Origin: Desulfurobacteriaceae bacterium
Lineage (GTDB): Bacteria; Aquificota; Aquificia; Desulfurobacteriales; Desulfurobacteriaceae
Assembly: GCA_027068415.1 (NCBI GenBank)
Contig: JAMOTD010000002.1
Span: 1-57,072 of the forward strand
Reading direction: 5' to 3'
Length of the DNA stretch: 57,072 bases
In this document: positions 24,951-34,246 of the stretch, one piece after another
How the letters are laid out: every line of letters starts with the position of its first letter
How positions within the stretch are numbered: position 1 is the first letter of the stretch
Position numbers and translations under genes: made by a program
Notes under the pieces: generated by a model
The model's input: only the letters and a program-made list of their open reading frames with translations
The model's database searches: none
What the model was told of the DNA's origin: nothing

Positions 24951-26186
24951 ATGAGAAAGAGGGTGGTAATAACGGGGATAGGAGTAGTTTCACCTGTAGG
25001 AAGCGACGTTGAGACCTTCTGGGAAAACATTACTGCCGGAAAGTCGGGGGTAGGCAGGATTACAAAGTTTGACCCGACAGACTTTCCCGTTCAGATAGCG
25101 GCAGAGGTTAAGGACTTTGACCCCTTAAAGTACTTTGATAAGAGGGAAATTAGGCGTCTTGATCCCTTTATCCAGTTTGCCGTTGCCGCTGCAGAGCAGG
25201 CGGTAAAGCAGTCGGGAATAAATGACGAGAGCTTAAATAAGGAAAGAATCGGAGTTTTAATCGGCTCCGGAATCGGCGGCTTAAACACCGTTGAAGCCCA
25301 GCACGAAATTCTCCTTGAGAAGGGCCCCAGAAGGGTTTCACCCTACTGCGTTCCGATGGAGATTATAAATATGGCCTCAGGGATAGTCTCAATAAGGTAC
25401 GGTTTTAAGGGGCCCAACATCTCCGTAGTTACCGCCTGTGCAACGGGAACCCACGCAATAGGCGAGGCCTACAGGACAATCCTCTACGGCGATGCCGACG
25501 TTATGGTTGCAGGGGGAGCCGAGAGCTGCATTACTCCCCTTGCGGTTGCGGGTTTTGCCGCAGCAAGGGCACTCTCAACGAGGAACGACGAGCCGGAGAA
25601 GGCAAGCAGGCCCTTTGAGAGGAACAGGGACGGCTTCGTAATGGGAGAGGGTGCCGGAATCGTTGTTCTGGAGGAGTACGAGCACGCCAAAAGGAGGGGA
25701 GCTCCAATTTTAGCTGAAGTAGTAGGCTACGGAACAAGCGGCGACGCCTACCACATGACCGCTCCTGCTCCCGGAGGTGAAGGAGCCGCAAGGGCAATCA
25801 GGAACGCCCTTAAAGATGCGGGAGTTTCCCCCGAGCAGATTGACTACATCAACGCCCACGGAACCTCAACAAAGTTCAACGACCTGTACGAAACGATGGC
25901 AATAAAGAGCGTCTTCGGAGAGCATGCATACAGGGTTAAAATCAGCAGTATAAAGTCTATGATTGGCCACCTCCTCGGAGCAGCAGGAGGGGTTGAGGTT
26001 GTCTCCTCTGTCTTAACCCTTGTAAACGGTGTTATTCCTCCCACTATAAACTACGAGGAGCCCGACCCAGAGTGCGACCTTGACTACACTCCAAACCAGG
26101 CCGTTGAAATGCCCGTTAATTACGTTCTTAAAAACTCCTTCGGCTTCGGCGGAACAAACGCATGTTTAGTCCTAAAGAAGATTTAG
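24951..26186 (+). CDS. fabF: 3-oxoacyl-ACP synthase II
   Basis: Elongating condensing enzyme of type II fatty acid synthesis, 411 residues, the normal length. Active site Cys in V-T-A-C-A-T-G-T-H, His in N-A-H-G-T-S-T and His in [10 protein letters not shown]; glycine-rich C-terminus [12 protein letters not shown] lies upstream of ATG 24951. In many bacteria acpP precedes fabF and rnc follows; here acpP is absent but rnc follows with a 25-bp overlap. Confidence 0.97.
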   Translation: MRKRVVITGIGVVSPVGSDVETFWENITAGKSGVGRITKFDPTDFPVQIAAEVKDFDPLKYFDKREIRRLDPFIQFAVAAAEQAVKQSGINDESLNKERIGVLIGSGIGGLNTVEAQHEILLEKGPRRVSPYCVPMEIINMASGIVSIRYGFKGPNISVVTACATGTHAIGEAYRTILYGDADVMVAGGAESCITPLAVAGFAAARALSTRNDEPEKASRPFERNRDGFVMGEGAGIVVLEEYEHAKRRGAPILAEVVGYGTSGDAYHMTAPAPGGEGAARAIRNALKDAGVSPEQIDYINAHGTSTKFNDLYETMAIKSVFGEHAYRVKISSIKSMIGHLLGAAGGVEVVSSVLTLVNGVIPPTINYEEPDPECDLDYTPNQAVEMPVNYVLKNSFGFGGTNACLVLKKI

Positions 26187-26902
26187 ACTTTGTAAAGGAA
26201 GAGAAGTTGGCTGAGCTTGAAAGGAGGCTTGGCTACTCCTTTAAGGATAAGGGTCTTTTGAAGAGGGCTCTTATCCACCGCTCATTTGCCTTTGAGAGGG
26301 ACTTAAAAGAGAACTATGAGGTCCTTGAGTTCCTCGGAGATGCGGTAATCGGCCTGATAGTCAGCGAGGAGCTCATAAAGAGGTTTCCTGATAAGAGGGA
26401 GGGAGAACTTAGCCAGATAAGGGCTTTTCTCGTCAGCGAGCCTTCCCTCTCAAAGCTTGCTAAATCAATAGGTTTAGGTGAGTTCCTCTACCTGGGAAAG
26501 GGAGAGAAGAGGTCGGGCGGAAAGGAGAAGAGCTCTATTCTTTGTGACGTCTTTGAGTCGGTTTTTGGAGCTCTCTACCTTGACGCCGGCTTTGAGAAGG
26601 CCAGGGAAATCTTTAAGAAGAACTTCCTTCCCCTCATGTGGGAGATTTTGGAGAGAGCTCCCACCTACAAGGACTTCAAAAGCTACCTGCAGGAAATTAC
26701 CCAGAGGGAGTATAAAACCCTTCCCCAGTACAGAATTGTTAAGGCGGTGGGCCCGGAGCACGATAAGGAGTTTACCGTAGAGTGCAGGGTCGGAGAGCTT
26801 ACCACTACGGGAAAAGGTAAGACCAAGAAGGCGGCCGAGCAGAAGGCGGCCGAAGAGATGTTAAAGGCCCTCGGGGTGGTAGATGGTAGTGGAGAGAGTT
26901 AG
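26162..26902 (+). CDS. rnc: Ribonuclease III
   Basis: Cuts double-stranded RNA in rRNA and mRNA processing, 246 residues. The signature [12 protein letters not shown] is near residue 55, the second acidic pair is in D-V-F-E-S-V-F-G-A, and a dsRNA-binding domain fills the C-terminal third (D-F-K-S-Y-L-Q-E to A-A-E-E-M-L-K-A-L). ATG at 26162 lies inside fabF, and the coupling is the only clear initiation context. Overlaps maf by 20 bp. Confidence 0.96.
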   Translation: MFSPKEDLDFVKEEKLAELERRLGYSFKDKGLLKRALIHRSFAFERDLKENYEVLEFLGDAVIGLIVSEELIKRFPDKREGELSQIRAFLVSEPSLSKLAKSIGLGEFLYLGKGEKRSGGKEKSSILCDVFESVFGALYLDAGFEKAREIFKKNFLPLMWEILERAPTYKDFKSYLQEITQREYKTLPQYRIVKAVGPEHDKEFTVECRVGELTTTGKGKTKKAAEQKAAEEMLKALGVVDGSGES

Positions 26903-27464
26903 GATAGCCCTCGTCTCCTCCTCCCCCCGGAGGAGGGAGATTTTAGAGATGGTCGGCTTCAACTTTAGAGTCGTAAAGGTTGAGGCCGAGGAGGGGGTTG
27001 AGAGCTCTCCTTCCTTAACCGCAGTTAAAAACGCTGAATCAAAAGTTTTGGCGGCGAAAGGGTTAATAGAGGAAGGAGAGGTAGGCCTTGCCGCCGATAC
27101 AATTGTAGTTCTTGACGGTAAAGTCTTGGGTAAACCCTCTGACGAGAGGGATGCAGTAGAGTTCCTTAAGGAACTTTCGGGGAGGTGGCATACCGTAATA
27201 ACCGGGTTTGCCCTCCTCTTCGGCGGTCGGCTGATTTCGGGCTTTGAGGAGGCGAAGGTAAAGTTTAAGAGGTTAACACTCCGTGAGATTGAGTGGTACG
27301 TCTCAACGGGCGAGCCGATGGATAAGGCGGGGGCTTATGGAATTCAGGGTAAAGGTGCCCTTTTCATAGAAACCCTTGAGGGGGATTTCTTTACCGTTAT
27401 GGGGCTACCTGTAGGTAGAATATACGATATACTTGAACTTGAGTTGAAAAACGGAGGGAGATAA
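26883..27464 (+). CDS. maf: Maf-like nucleoside triphosphate pyrophosphatase
   Basis: Hydrolyses non-canonical or modified nucleoside triphosphates (dTTP/UTP class), 193 residues. S-S-S-P-R-R-R-E-I-L at residues 11-20 is the Maf signature, A-A-D-T-I-V-V is the catalytic acidic block, and K-A-G-A-Y-G-I-Q-G-K-G lies in the last third. ATG at 26883 overlaps rnc. Confidence 0.93.
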   Translation: MVVERVRIALVSSSPRRREILEMVGFNFRVVKVEAEEGVESSPSLTAVKNAESKVLAAKGLIEEGEVGLAADTIVVLDGKVLGKPSDERDAVEFLKELSGRWHTVITGFALLFGGRLISGFEEAKVKFKRLTLREIEWYVSTGEPMDKAGAYGIQGKGALFIETLEGDFFTVMGLPVGRIYDILELELKNGGR

Positions 27465-28163
27465 GTGGACTGGGGAGTTATTACTGCAGTTGTTGCGGCA
27501 ATCTTTGCAGCCCTGGGAATAGGAATCGGTCTCTTTATGTCAAGGTTCTTCTCCGGTAAGGAGGAGAAGAATCAGGTTTCTGCCGTTGAGGAGCGTATTG
27601 AGGGTATAGCCGATAGAATCTCCGAAACCGCCAAGCGGGTTAACGAAAGGCTTGAGACCTTAAGAGAGGAGAGTTTGGCCGAGCTTAAGAGAGAAATCGC
27701 CTCTCTTGAAGAGGACGTAAAGCGGCTCAAAAGGGAAGTCGCCACCCTTCCCCTCTCTGCGGGTAGCCTTGAGGCCATAGAGAGGGCCGAAAAACTTTTG
27801 AGGGAGATAGACTTTACCCTCCCTGCGGTTGACAGCACTCTCCTTACCCAGATTAAGGACAATCTAATAATCCTGAGGAACGACCTTCAGAGCCTCATTC
27901 AGCTTGAGAAGGAGAAAGAGGAGAAGGCTTCTCAGGTTCCCGACCTTGAGGGGTTGCTCTTCTCGGTTAACTCTGCGCTGGAGCTCTCAAGGAAGATTAA
28001 CGCCGCTCTCGTTAAGAGCGAGCTTTTAACCCTTGCTGCGTCAATTAAGGGCGACTTAAAGGAGGACGTTGTTAAAGAGCTTGACGACCAAGCCCTCAAC
28101 TCTAAGGAGCTTGTTCTCCTCCTTGAGGGCGTAAAGAAAGAGCTTGAAGGAGTGACCAAATGA
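27465..28163 (+). CDS. Membrane-anchored coiled-coil protein of unknown function
   Basis: A 232-residue protein. One N-terminal hydrophobic segment (residues 4-27, V-I-T-A-V-V-A-A-I-F) is followed by a long, charged, heptad-rich helical region up to the end. No catalytic motif is seen. GTG at 27465 follows the maf stop directly. The next gene overlaps by 4 bp and encodes a receiver-domain protein, so the two probably act together at the membrane. The layout resembles chemoreceptor-like or RmuC-like stalks, but I cannot assign a family. Confidence 0.7.
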   Translation: MDWGVITAVVAAIFAALGIGIGLFMSRFFSGKEEKNQVSAVEERIEGIADRISETAKRVNERLETLREESLAELKREIASLEEDVKRLKREVATLPLSAGSLEAIERAEKLLREIDFTLPAVDSTLLTQIKDNLIILRNDLQSLIQLEKEKEEKASQVPDLEGLLFSVNSALELSRKINAALVKSELLTLAASIKGDLKEDVVKELDDQALNSKELVLLLEGVKKELEGVTK

Positions 28164-28939
28164 AGGTTTTGATTGCCGAGGATAAGGAGACCTGGCACAA
28201 ACTGCTTGAGATTGTTCTCTCCCTGAGGGGTATTGACGTTGTCCACGCCTATACTCCCAAAGAGGCCATCAATAAAGCGGTTTCTGAAAAACCCGATGTG
28301 GCCGTAGTTGACGTTACACTCTCAACGGGAACGGCTTACGACGTTATAAAGGACATAACGGAGCTGGGAGTTCCCGTTATAGTTATTGGCCACAGGGCTG
28401 AAGGGTTTGACCCGGAGAAGGCCAGGTCGTTAGGGGCTTACGCCGCTGTTGAAAAACCCTTTACCGTTGAGGACCTTCTTTCAGTTCTGAGGAAGTTAAA
28501 GAAAGAAAAACCCTCTCTTGAACTTGAAGAAAAGGCTGCTCTTGTCCTTCCTACTGTTGGTGAAGTAAAAGAGCTCGTTCCGGAAGAGAAGGAGGAGATT
28601 GAAGTTGTGAGCCTTGAAGAAAGCCCCGTTGAGACGATAGAGATTGAGGAGCCCTACGAGGAAATTGCTCCCGCTGCCGTTGAGGAGCCTTTGACTTTGG
28701 AGGAAGTGGAAGTGAAGGAAGAGGAAGAAGAGATAAAACCCCCGCCTCGGGAGAAGGAGGCAGTTGAGGAGGTTGCTAAGCCGGTGGCCGAGGAGATTTC
28801 AAAGGTTACGGAAGTAAGTCTCCCCCCCGAAAAGGTTGAGGAGATAGTAAGGGAAATTGCCTGGGAGGTGATTCCGGAGATTGCGGAAAAGGTTATAAGA
28901 GAGGAGGTTGAGAAGTTAATAAAGAGCAGGCTGGCTTAG
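28160..28939 (+). CDS. Receiver-domain protein with acidic linker and C-terminal helix
   Basis: 259 residues. The first 120 form a response-regulator receiver: E-D-K near the start, phosphoacceptor Asp in V-V-D-V-T-L near residue 55, and K-P-F at the end of the domain. Then comes a Glu/Pro-rich linker (about 125-215) and an amphipathic helix pair V-E-E-I-V-R-E-I-A-W-E-V-I-P-E-I-A near the C-terminus. The same type of tail occurs in many deltaproteobacterial receiver proteins (recalled, not searched). No DNA-binding or enzymatic output is present, so it probably works by protein contact. Confidence 0.8.
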   Translation: MKVLIAEDKETWHKLLEIVLSLRGIDVVHAYTPKEAINKAVSEKPDVAVVDVTLSTGTAYDVIKDITELGVPVIVIGHRAEGFDPEKARSLGAYAAVEKPFTVEDLLSVLRKLKKEKPSLELEEKAALVLPTVGEVKELVPEEKEEIEVVSLEESPVETIEIEEPYEEIAPAAVEEPLTLEEVEVKEEEEEIKPPPREKEAVEEVAKPVAEEISKVTEVSLPPEKVEEIVREIAWEVIPEIAEKVIREEVEKLIKSRLA

Positions 28940-29425
28940 ATGCTCAGGGTGGGAATAGGCTACGACGCCCACAAGCTCGTTGAGGGAAGAAAGTTAATAA
29001 TCGGCGGAGTTGAAATCCCTCATACTAAAGGCCTACTCGGTCACTCCGACGCCGACGTTCTCCTCCACGCAATCTGCGATGCTCTTCTGGGAGCTCTCTC
29101 CTTAAGCGATATAGGGGAGCTCTTCCCTGACACGAGTAATGAGTTTAAAGGAATTTCAAGCGTACTCCTTCTGAAGAGGGTAAATTCCCTTGTAAAATCA
29201 AAGGGCTACAGAGTTTTAAACGTTGATTCGGTTGTTGTTGCCCAGAGGCCGAAACTTAAACCCTACAGGAGGCAAATGGTTGAGAACATCGCCTCCGCCC
29301 TTGGTATACTACCCTCGCAGGTTTCGGTAAAGTTTACGACAACCGAGAAGATGGGATTTGAAGGCCGGGAAGAGGGCATCTCTGCCCAGGCCGTAGTACT
29401 AATCGGGGAGGTAGGAAAGTGGTAA
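28940..29425 (+). CDS. ispF: 2-C-methyl-D-erythritol 2,4-cyclodiphosphate synthase
   Basis: MEP isoprenoid pathway, 161 residues. Metal and active-site motifs: G-Y-D-A-H-K near residue 7, G-H-S-D-A-D-V-L-L-H-A-I-C-D-A-L near residue 35, and T-T-E-K-M-G-F-E-G-R-E-E-G near the C-terminus. ATG at 28940 follows the previous stop directly. Begins an ispF-fabZ-lpxA run with short overlaps. Confidence 0.97.
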   Translation: MLRVGIGYDAHKLVEGRKLIIGGVEIPHTKGLLGHSDADVLLHAICDALLGALSLSDIGELFPDTSNEFKGISSVLLLKRVNSLVKSKGYRVLNVDSVVVAQRPKLKPYRRQMVENIASALGILPSQVSVKFTTTEKMGFEGREEGISAQAVVLIGEVGKW

Positions 29426-29856
29426 TGGACGTTAACGAGATTATGAAGGTTATACCCCACCGCTATCCCTTTCTCCTTGTTGACAAAATTGTTGAGTTTA
29501 TCCCGAAGGAGAAAATCATAGGAATTAAGAACGTAACGATGAACGAGCCCTTCTTTCAGGGCCACTTTCCCGGCCACCCGATTTTCCCGGGAGCTCTCTT
29601 AATAGAGGCGATGGCCCAGGTGGGATGTATTCTGATGTTCAAGTCATTTGATATCTCCTCCGAGGAGTACGTCGTCTACTTCATGGGGATAGATAAGGCC
29701 AGGTTCAGAAAGCCCGTCCGTCCCGGGGATACGGTCAAGTTCGTTCTTACCCCTTCTGTTATAAAGAAGAGAATGTCAAAGATGAAGGGAGAGGCCTTCG
29801 TTGATGGCGAGCTCGTTGCGGAAGCTGAAATAATGGCGATGATTGCGAGGAGGTAA
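29419..29856 (+). CDS. fabZ: 3-hydroxyacyl-ACP dehydratase
   Basis: Hotdog-fold dehydratase of fatty acid synthesis, 145 residues. [11 protein letters not shown] has the catalytic His, and [20 protein letters not shown] the helix with the catalytic Glu. GTG at 29419 is chosen since GGAGGT is 6 bp upstream; ATG at 29425 is the alternative. The pairing with lpxA is common, as both draw on the same 3-hydroxyacyl-ACP pool. Confidence 0.96.
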   Translation: MVMDVNEIMKVIPHRYPFLLVDKIVEFIPKEKIIGIKNVTMNEPFFQGHFPGHPIFPGALLIEAMAQVGCILMFKSFDISSEEYVVYFMGIDKARFRKPVRPGDTVKFVLTPSVIKKRMSKMKGEAFVDGELVAEAEIMAMIARR

Positions 29857-30635
29857 TGGCCGTAAAAATCTCCCCCCTTGCAGTTGTAGAGAAGGGTGCA
29901 GAGCTTGACGAAGGAGTTGTTGTAGAGCCCTTTGCCTACGTAGGTCCTAAGGTAAGAATCGGTTCGGGAACCCTCGTAAAGAGCGGAGCCTACATAACCG
30001 GGGATACCGAAATCGGAAGAGAGTGTGTAATATTCTCCTCACATATAGGCGTTGAGCCTCAGGACTTAAAGTACAGGGGAGAGGAGACGAAGGTCATTAT
30101 AGGCGATAGGGTTAAGGTCAGGGAGTACGTTACGATTCACAGGGGAACAGAGGGGGGAGGAGGAGTTACCCGAATCGGCAACGACGTCCTCCTTATGGCC
30201 TACGTCCACGTTGCCCACGACGTGAAAATCGGCGACAGGGTAATAGTTGCAAACTCCGTTCAGATAGCCGGCCACGTTGAAATCGGCGACTGGGCAGTTA
30301 TAGGGGGACTGACGGGAATTCACCAGTTCGTCAGAATCGGGAAGCACGCGATGGTCGGGGGAGCTTCGGCAGTCCACAGGGACGTCCCCCCCTTTACGGT
30401 TGCTCAGGGAAATAGGGCAAGACTCGTCGGAATTAACATAGTAGGCTTAAAGAGAAGGGGCTTTTCAAGGGAAAGCATAAGGGCCCTCTCAACGGCCTTT
30501 GAGGTGGCCTTTAAGACAGACGAGCCCATCCAGCTCTCCCTAAGGAAAGTTGAGGATGAGCTGGGGGAGTTTCCCGAAATTTCGGACTTTGTTGAGTTTA
30601 TAAGAGAGAGTAAGAGGGGTATCTGTCCGGCTTGA
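29856..30635 (+). CDS. lpxA: UDP-N-acetylglucosamine acyltransferase
   Basis: First step of lipid A synthesis, 259 residues, so the cell has a Gram-negative outer membrane. Left-handed beta helix built of hexapeptide repeats across residues 1-190 (I-G-D-R-V-K-V, I-G-N-D-V-L-L, I-G-D-W-A-V-I). The catalytic His lies in Y-V-H-V-A-H-D near residue 122. The C-terminal helices are normal. Its ATG overlaps the fabZ stop. Confidence 0.96.
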   Translation: MAVKISPLAVVEKGAELDEGVVVEPFAYVGPKVRIGSGTLVKSGAYITGDTEIGRECVIFSSHIGVEPQDLKYRGEETKVIIGDRVKVREYVTIHRGTEGGGGVTRIGNDVLLMAYVHVAHDVKIGDRVIVANSVQIAGHVEIGDWAVIGGLTGIHQFVRIGKHAMVGGASAVHRDVPPFTVAQGNRARLVGINIVGLKRRGFSRESIRALSTAFEVAFKTDEPIQLSLRKVEDELGEFPEISDFVEFIRESKRGICPA

Positions 30636-31435
30636 AGTTAGATAGGAACTCCCTTGTAGATAAACTGGTATTCCTCGGAACTGCCGGTGCAAGGTACGCG
30701 GCTTTCGGCTTTTTGAGACAGGCCGGAGGCCTTTACTTCGGTTTTGAAGGGCTCTTTACCCACGTTGACCCCGGCCCCGGTGCCTTCGTCCACGCCCACA
30801 GGAAGGGGATAGAGCCCTACTGGACCGAAGTTGTAATCCTCTCCCACAGGCACCTTGACCACTGTGCCGACGTTAACCACGTACTTGAGTCAATGACCCT
30901 CGGGGGAAAGAAAAAGAGGGGAGCTCTCCTCTGCCCCTCAGATGCAATAAATCAAGACCCTGTCGTCCTTGAGTTTACCCGTAAGAACGTTAAAGAGGTT
31001 GACGTAATAGAAGAAGGAAAGAACTTTGACTTCTCCTCCTACCGCCTTTCATTCCCCATCAGGCACCGCCACGGAGTTGAGACCTACGGAGTGCGCTTCT
31101 CCTACAAGGGCGTTGAAATCTCGTACGTTGCCGATACGGCCTTCTTTGAAGCCCTGATAGGAGCTTATGAGGGCTCGGACCTCTTAATCCTCAATACTAC
31201 GATGCTCAAGAGAAACCCCAAAATTGACCACCTGAGCGCCGAGGAGTCTGAAATCCTGATAGCCCAAATCAGGCCGAAGCTGGCAATCCTTACCCACTTC
31301 GGAAGGACGATGCTCTCGGCAAAGCCCTGGGAGGTTGCCTTAAAAATTTCCGAAAGGACGGGAGTTAAAACGATAGCGGCCTACGACAACATGGTAGTAG
31401 ACCTTAAATCCTTAGAGGTTGTGAGGCAGAGGTGA
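30632..31435 (+). CDS. Metallo-beta-lactamase-fold hydrolase
   Basis: 267 residues. The metal motif [12 protein letters not shown] is near residue 70, with V-A-D-T-A-F-F (metal Asp) and L-T-H-F-G-R-T (last His) in the right order. Similar to ribonuclease Z-like and phosphodiesterase-like members without the beta-CASP domain; the substrate is not clear. TTG at 30632 overlaps the lpxA stop but has a weak ribosome-binding site, so the start is uncertain by a few codons. Confidence 0.82.
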   Translation: MKLDRNSLVDKLVFLGTAGARYAAFGFLRQAGGLYFGFEGLFTHVDPGPGAFVHAHRKGIEPYWTEVVILSHRHLDHCADVNHVLESMTLGGKKKRGALLCPSDAINQDPVVLEFTRKNVKEVDVIEEGKNFDFSSYRLSFPIRHRHGVETYGVRFSYKGVEISYVADTAFFEALIGAYEGSDLLILNTTMLKRNPKIDHLSAEESEILIAQIRPKLAILTHFGRTMLSAKPWEVALKISERTGVKTIAAYDNMVVDLKSLEVVRQR

Positions 31436-31992
31436 AATTAGCCCTTACCGGAAAGCCGGGAATAGGGAAGACAACCGCCGTTAAAAGGGTGGTTGAGCTC
31501 TTAAAGGGTAAAGCTGAGGGCTTCTGGACTGAGGAGATAAGAAGGGGAGAAAAGCGTTGGGGGTTTAAAGTTGTTAGAACCGACGGGGTTGAGTGCCCCC
31601 TCGCGTCGGTTGAAGGCAACTCCCCCTACCGGGTCGGCCGCTACCGGGTTTTCGTTGACGAGTTTGAGAGGTGTGCCGTGCCTTTTTTGAGGGAGCTCCT
31701 AATCAAAAAGCCCTACCTCACGGTTATTGATGAGGTGGGAAAGATGGAGCTCCTTTCTAAGGAGTTTGAAGAGCTCTGCCGCCGGATTCTTGAGGAGAAT
31801 GGAAACTTCCTTATAACCCTTCCCCTAAAGAGCTTCCACCCCTTAATTTCTGAGTTTAAAAGGCGCTTTAAAGTCATACATTTAACCCTTGAGAACAGGG
31901 ATAAGGTTCCGATAGAGATAGTAAGAATTCTGGAGGGCAGAGATGGAGAAAAAGAAGACGGGAATCCTTCCTCAGAGGGAGCAGCTGGTTAA
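31432..31992 (+). CDS. THEP1-family nucleoside triphosphatase
   Basis: NTPase of the THEP1 (DUF265) family found in archaea and hyperthermophilic bacteria such as Aquifex and Thermotoga, 186 residues. P-loop G-K-P-G-I-G-K-T-T at residues 6-14, E-E-I-R with the family Arg, and Walker B-like V-I-D-E-V-G-K-M-E near residue 97. The cellular role of the family is not settled. GTG at 31432 overlaps the preceding stop, and its 3' end overlaps hslO by 50 bp. Confidence 0.9.
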   Translation: MKLALTGKPGIGKTTAVKRVVELLKGKAEGFWTEEIRRGEKRWGFKVVRTDGVECPLASVEGNSPYRVGRYRVFVDEFERCAVPFLRELLIKKPYLTVIDEVGKMELLSKEFEELCRRILEENGNFLITLPLKSFHPLISEFKRRFKVIHLTLENRDKVPIEIVRILEGRDGEKEDGNPSSEGAAG

Positions 31993-32941
31993 AGAGCTAA
32001 CCCCTCAAGTCAAGGAAGACCTTAAAAACTACTTTCAGGATAGGGACTACGGCGTAATAGCCATAACGAGGGAAGACGCTTTGAGGGCTTTTGTCGTAAA
32101 GGCTACTAATCTGTGCGAAATTGCCCGCCTCAGGCACAGGCTTTCGCCGATGGCAACGGCCGTTTTGGGGAGGGCTCTCATAGGCGCAATTCTCCTTACC
32201 TCACTTTTAAAGCACGGAACCGACCAGAGGGTTCTCCTGAGAATTGAAGGAGACGGGCCGGTAGGCCTCGTTGTTGCAGAGGCCAACGCCAAAGGCGAGG
32301 TGAGGGGCTTTGTCCAGAACCCCGACATTCCCACCTTCGTTAAGGAGGAAAACGGCAGGAGGAAGTTTGACATAGCAAAGGCCGTAGGGAAGGGAACTTT
32401 AACCGTCGTTAAAGACTTGGGCTTCGGGACTCCCTATGAGAGCTCCGTTCCCCTTGTCTCCGGCGAGATAGCTCAGGATATAGCCTACTACCTCTTAAAG
32501 TCGGAGCAGATACCCTCTGCCGTTGCAATAGGAGTTCTGGTGGGCCAGAGCGGTAAGGTTGAGGCGGCTGGAGGCTTCCTTGCCCAGCCCCTTCCCGGAG
32601 CAACCGAGGAGGCAATCGCCAAGCTTGAGGAGAACGTTAAGAGCCTGCCTCCGGTCAGCACTTTGATTAAGGAGGGTAAGAGGCCTGAGGAGATTGCGGA
32701 GCTCCTCTTTAAAGGCTTTACTACGGAGCTCCTCGCCCTTAAAGAGCTCTCCTTTAGGTGCAGGTGCAGTAAGGAGGTTGCAAGGGGAGGCCTCCTTGCG
32801 ATGCCCGAGGAGGAGCTCCGGAGGTTGATTGAGGAGGAGGGGCAGGCGAGCGTTAAGTGCAACTTCTGCGGTGAGGAGTACCTTTTCACTAAGGAGGAGC
32901 TCCAAGAAATTTTAGAGGAGAAAAAGAAGGGGAACAACTGA
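31943..32941 (+). CDS. hslO: Redox-regulated chaperone Hsp33
   Basis: Holdase switched on by disulfide formation under oxidative or heat stress, 332 residues. The N-terminal domain includes R-L-R-H-R-L-S-P-M-A-T-A-V-L-G-R-A. The C-terminal zinc site has C-R-C-S and C-N-F-C, the C-x-C plus C-x-x-C redox switch, with an intact spacing of about 30 residues. ATG at 31943 has GGAGGG upstream. A likely defence against oxygen stress in a microaerobe (inference). Confidence 0.95.
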   Translation: MEKKKTGILPQREQLVKELTPQVKEDLKNYFQDRDYGVIAITREDALRAFVVKATNLCEIARLRHRLSPMATAVLGRALIGAILLTSLLKHGTDQRVLLRIEGDGPVGLVVAEANAKGEVRGFVQNPDIPTFVKEENGRRKFDIAKAVGKGTLTVVKDLGFGTPYESSVPLVSGEIAQDIAYYLLKSEQIPSAVAIGVLVGQSGKVEAAGGFLAQPLPGATEEAIAKLEENVKSLPPVSTLIKEGKRPEEIAELLFKGFTTELLALKELSFRCRCSKEVARGGLLAMPEEELRRLIEEEGQASVKCNFCGEEYLFTKEELQEILEEKKKGNN

Positions 32942-33462
32942 TGGCCGTTATATCTCTTTACGGAATAGGGGCGCTTCTGCCCGAGGTTGAGGAGGAGGCC
33001 GAGAAGGTTTTAAGGGAGAAGTTCAACCTTGAGCCCCGCTTTGAGGGGCTCCTCCCTCCTGACGCCACCCTCTCAAGGGGTTCCCAGCTCCTTGCAGACG
33101 TTCAGCTTAAAAACATCCTCTCTGTAAAGCCCGAAGATGCCCTCTTTGTAGGCGGAATAACCCCTTACGATATTTACAGCAACGGTCTTAACTTTGTTTT
33201 CGGGATAGCCCTTCCCTTTAAGGGTTTTCTCGTCTCCTACGCAAGGCTCCTCTCAGACGACAGGGAGCTCTTCTTAAGCCGTTTGAGGAAGGAGATAACC
33301 CACGAGATGGGGCACGTCTTTGGTCTACCCCACTGTCCCGACCCCAAGTGCGTGATGCACTTTTCCAACTCCCTTATAGATACAGACCTGAAAAGTGAAG
33401 AGTTCTGCCCCTCATGTAAGAGGAAGATGATTGAGTCAATGGAGAAGCTGGGTCTCCTTTAG
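32941..33462 (+). CDS. Archaemetzincin-type zinc protease
   Basis: A 173-residue metallopeptidase of the archaemetzincin family. The zinc motif H-E-M-G-H-V-F-G-L-P-H-C is followed by P-D-P-K-C-V-M-H-F, giving the extended H-E-x-x-H-x-x-G-x-x-H plus C-x(4)-C-x-M pattern, and a further C-P-S-C near the end. These are the cysteines that bind a second zinc in the family. There is no signal peptide. Family members are common in archaea and sporadic in bacteria; the substrate is unknown. Start overlaps the hslO stop (TGATG). Confidence 0.9.
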   Translation: MAVISLYGIGALLPEVEEEAEKVLREKFNLEPRFEGLLPPDATLSRGSQLLADVQLKNILSVKPEDALFVGGITPYDIYSNGLNFVFGIALPFKGFLVSYARLLSDDRELFLSRLRKEITHEMGHVFGLPHCPDPKCVMHFSNSLIDTDLKSEEFCPSCKRKMIESMEKLGLL

Positions 33463-34238
33463 ATGGAGTTAATTACCTCCCTTAAAAGTAAGGAGAGCTT
33501 TCCCGCCCTCTCCCCCGCTACTCTCAGAACCTCCTCGTGGCTTGCGTGGGGGTTGAGCGTATCGTTTGTGAAGATTGTAAGCCCGCAAACCTTCATTCCG
33601 TAGAACTTTGCCGCTATTGAGTCGGGAACGGTTGACATACTTACGCAGTCGGCGCCTAAAAGCTCAAGCATTCTGATTTCTGCAAATGTCTCGTAGTTGG
33701 GCCCCAGCATTGCCGCTAAAACGACCGGTACAACCTTTACTCCGAGCTCAAGTCCCTTTTTTAAAAAGAGCTCCCCTGTTTCCCTGTCGTAAATCTCCTT
33801 TCCGTTAACAAATACCTTCTCTCCGTACTCTCCGATCAGCCCCACCAGAGGGTTTCTGCCCAAAAGGTTCACGTGGTCAACTATAACCCCTATCTCACTT
33901 AAGGCAGCCCTCCTTGAGACGGCTCCTGAAGAGCAGGTGGGGATAAAGAGCCCCACCCCCAAAGCTGCCGTAAGCTCCGGAATAAAGCGGAGCTCCCAAT
34001 CCTTTCTTCCCTCGTAGTAGTGGAACCTTCCCTCAAAGAAGAGAACCCTCTTCTTTCCTACCTTGAATAGCTTTAAAACCCCTCTGTGGCCGGGAACCTT
34101 CGGCCGGGGCATTCCTGGGATTTCGGAGTAGGGAATTTCGGCAACTCCCTTGCCGAGCTCTATCCCGGAGCCGCCGACCACTGCAACCTCAAACCTCTCC
34201 TCTCCGAAAAACTCCTTTACCCTCTCCGCCGCTTTCAC
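33459..34238 (-). CDS. Purine-nucleoside phosphorylase
   Basis: Phosphorolysis of purine nucleosides, 259 residues, trimeric PNP/MTAP fold. Conserved blocks: V-V-G-G-S-G-I-E-L near the N-terminus, F-F-E-G-R-F-H-Y-Y-E-G (phosphate and ribose site), L-G-P-N-Y-E-T-F-A-E-I-R and V-S-M-S-T-V-P-D near the base site, then the Asn of F-T-N-D. The F-H-Y-Y-E-G and G-P-N-Y-E-T blocks favour PNP over methylthioadenosine phosphorylase. GTG at 34238 has GAGGTTGAG upstream. The 3' ends of this gene and the archaemetzincin overlap by 4 bp. Confidence 0.88.
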   Translation of the reverse strand: MKAAERVKEFFGEERFEVAVVGGSGIELGKGVAEIPYSEIPGMPRPKVPGHRGVLKLFKVGKKRVLFFEGRFHYYEGRKDWELRFIPELTAALGVGLFIPTCSSGAVSRRAALSEIGVIVDHVNLLGRNPLVGLIGEYGEKVFVNGKEIYDRETGELFLKKGLELGVKVVPVVLAAMLGPNYETFAEIRMLELLGADCVSMSTVPDSIAAKFYGMKVCGLTIFTNDTLNPHASHEEVLRVAGERAGKLSLLLREVINSI

Positions 34239-34246
34239 CTCAACCT

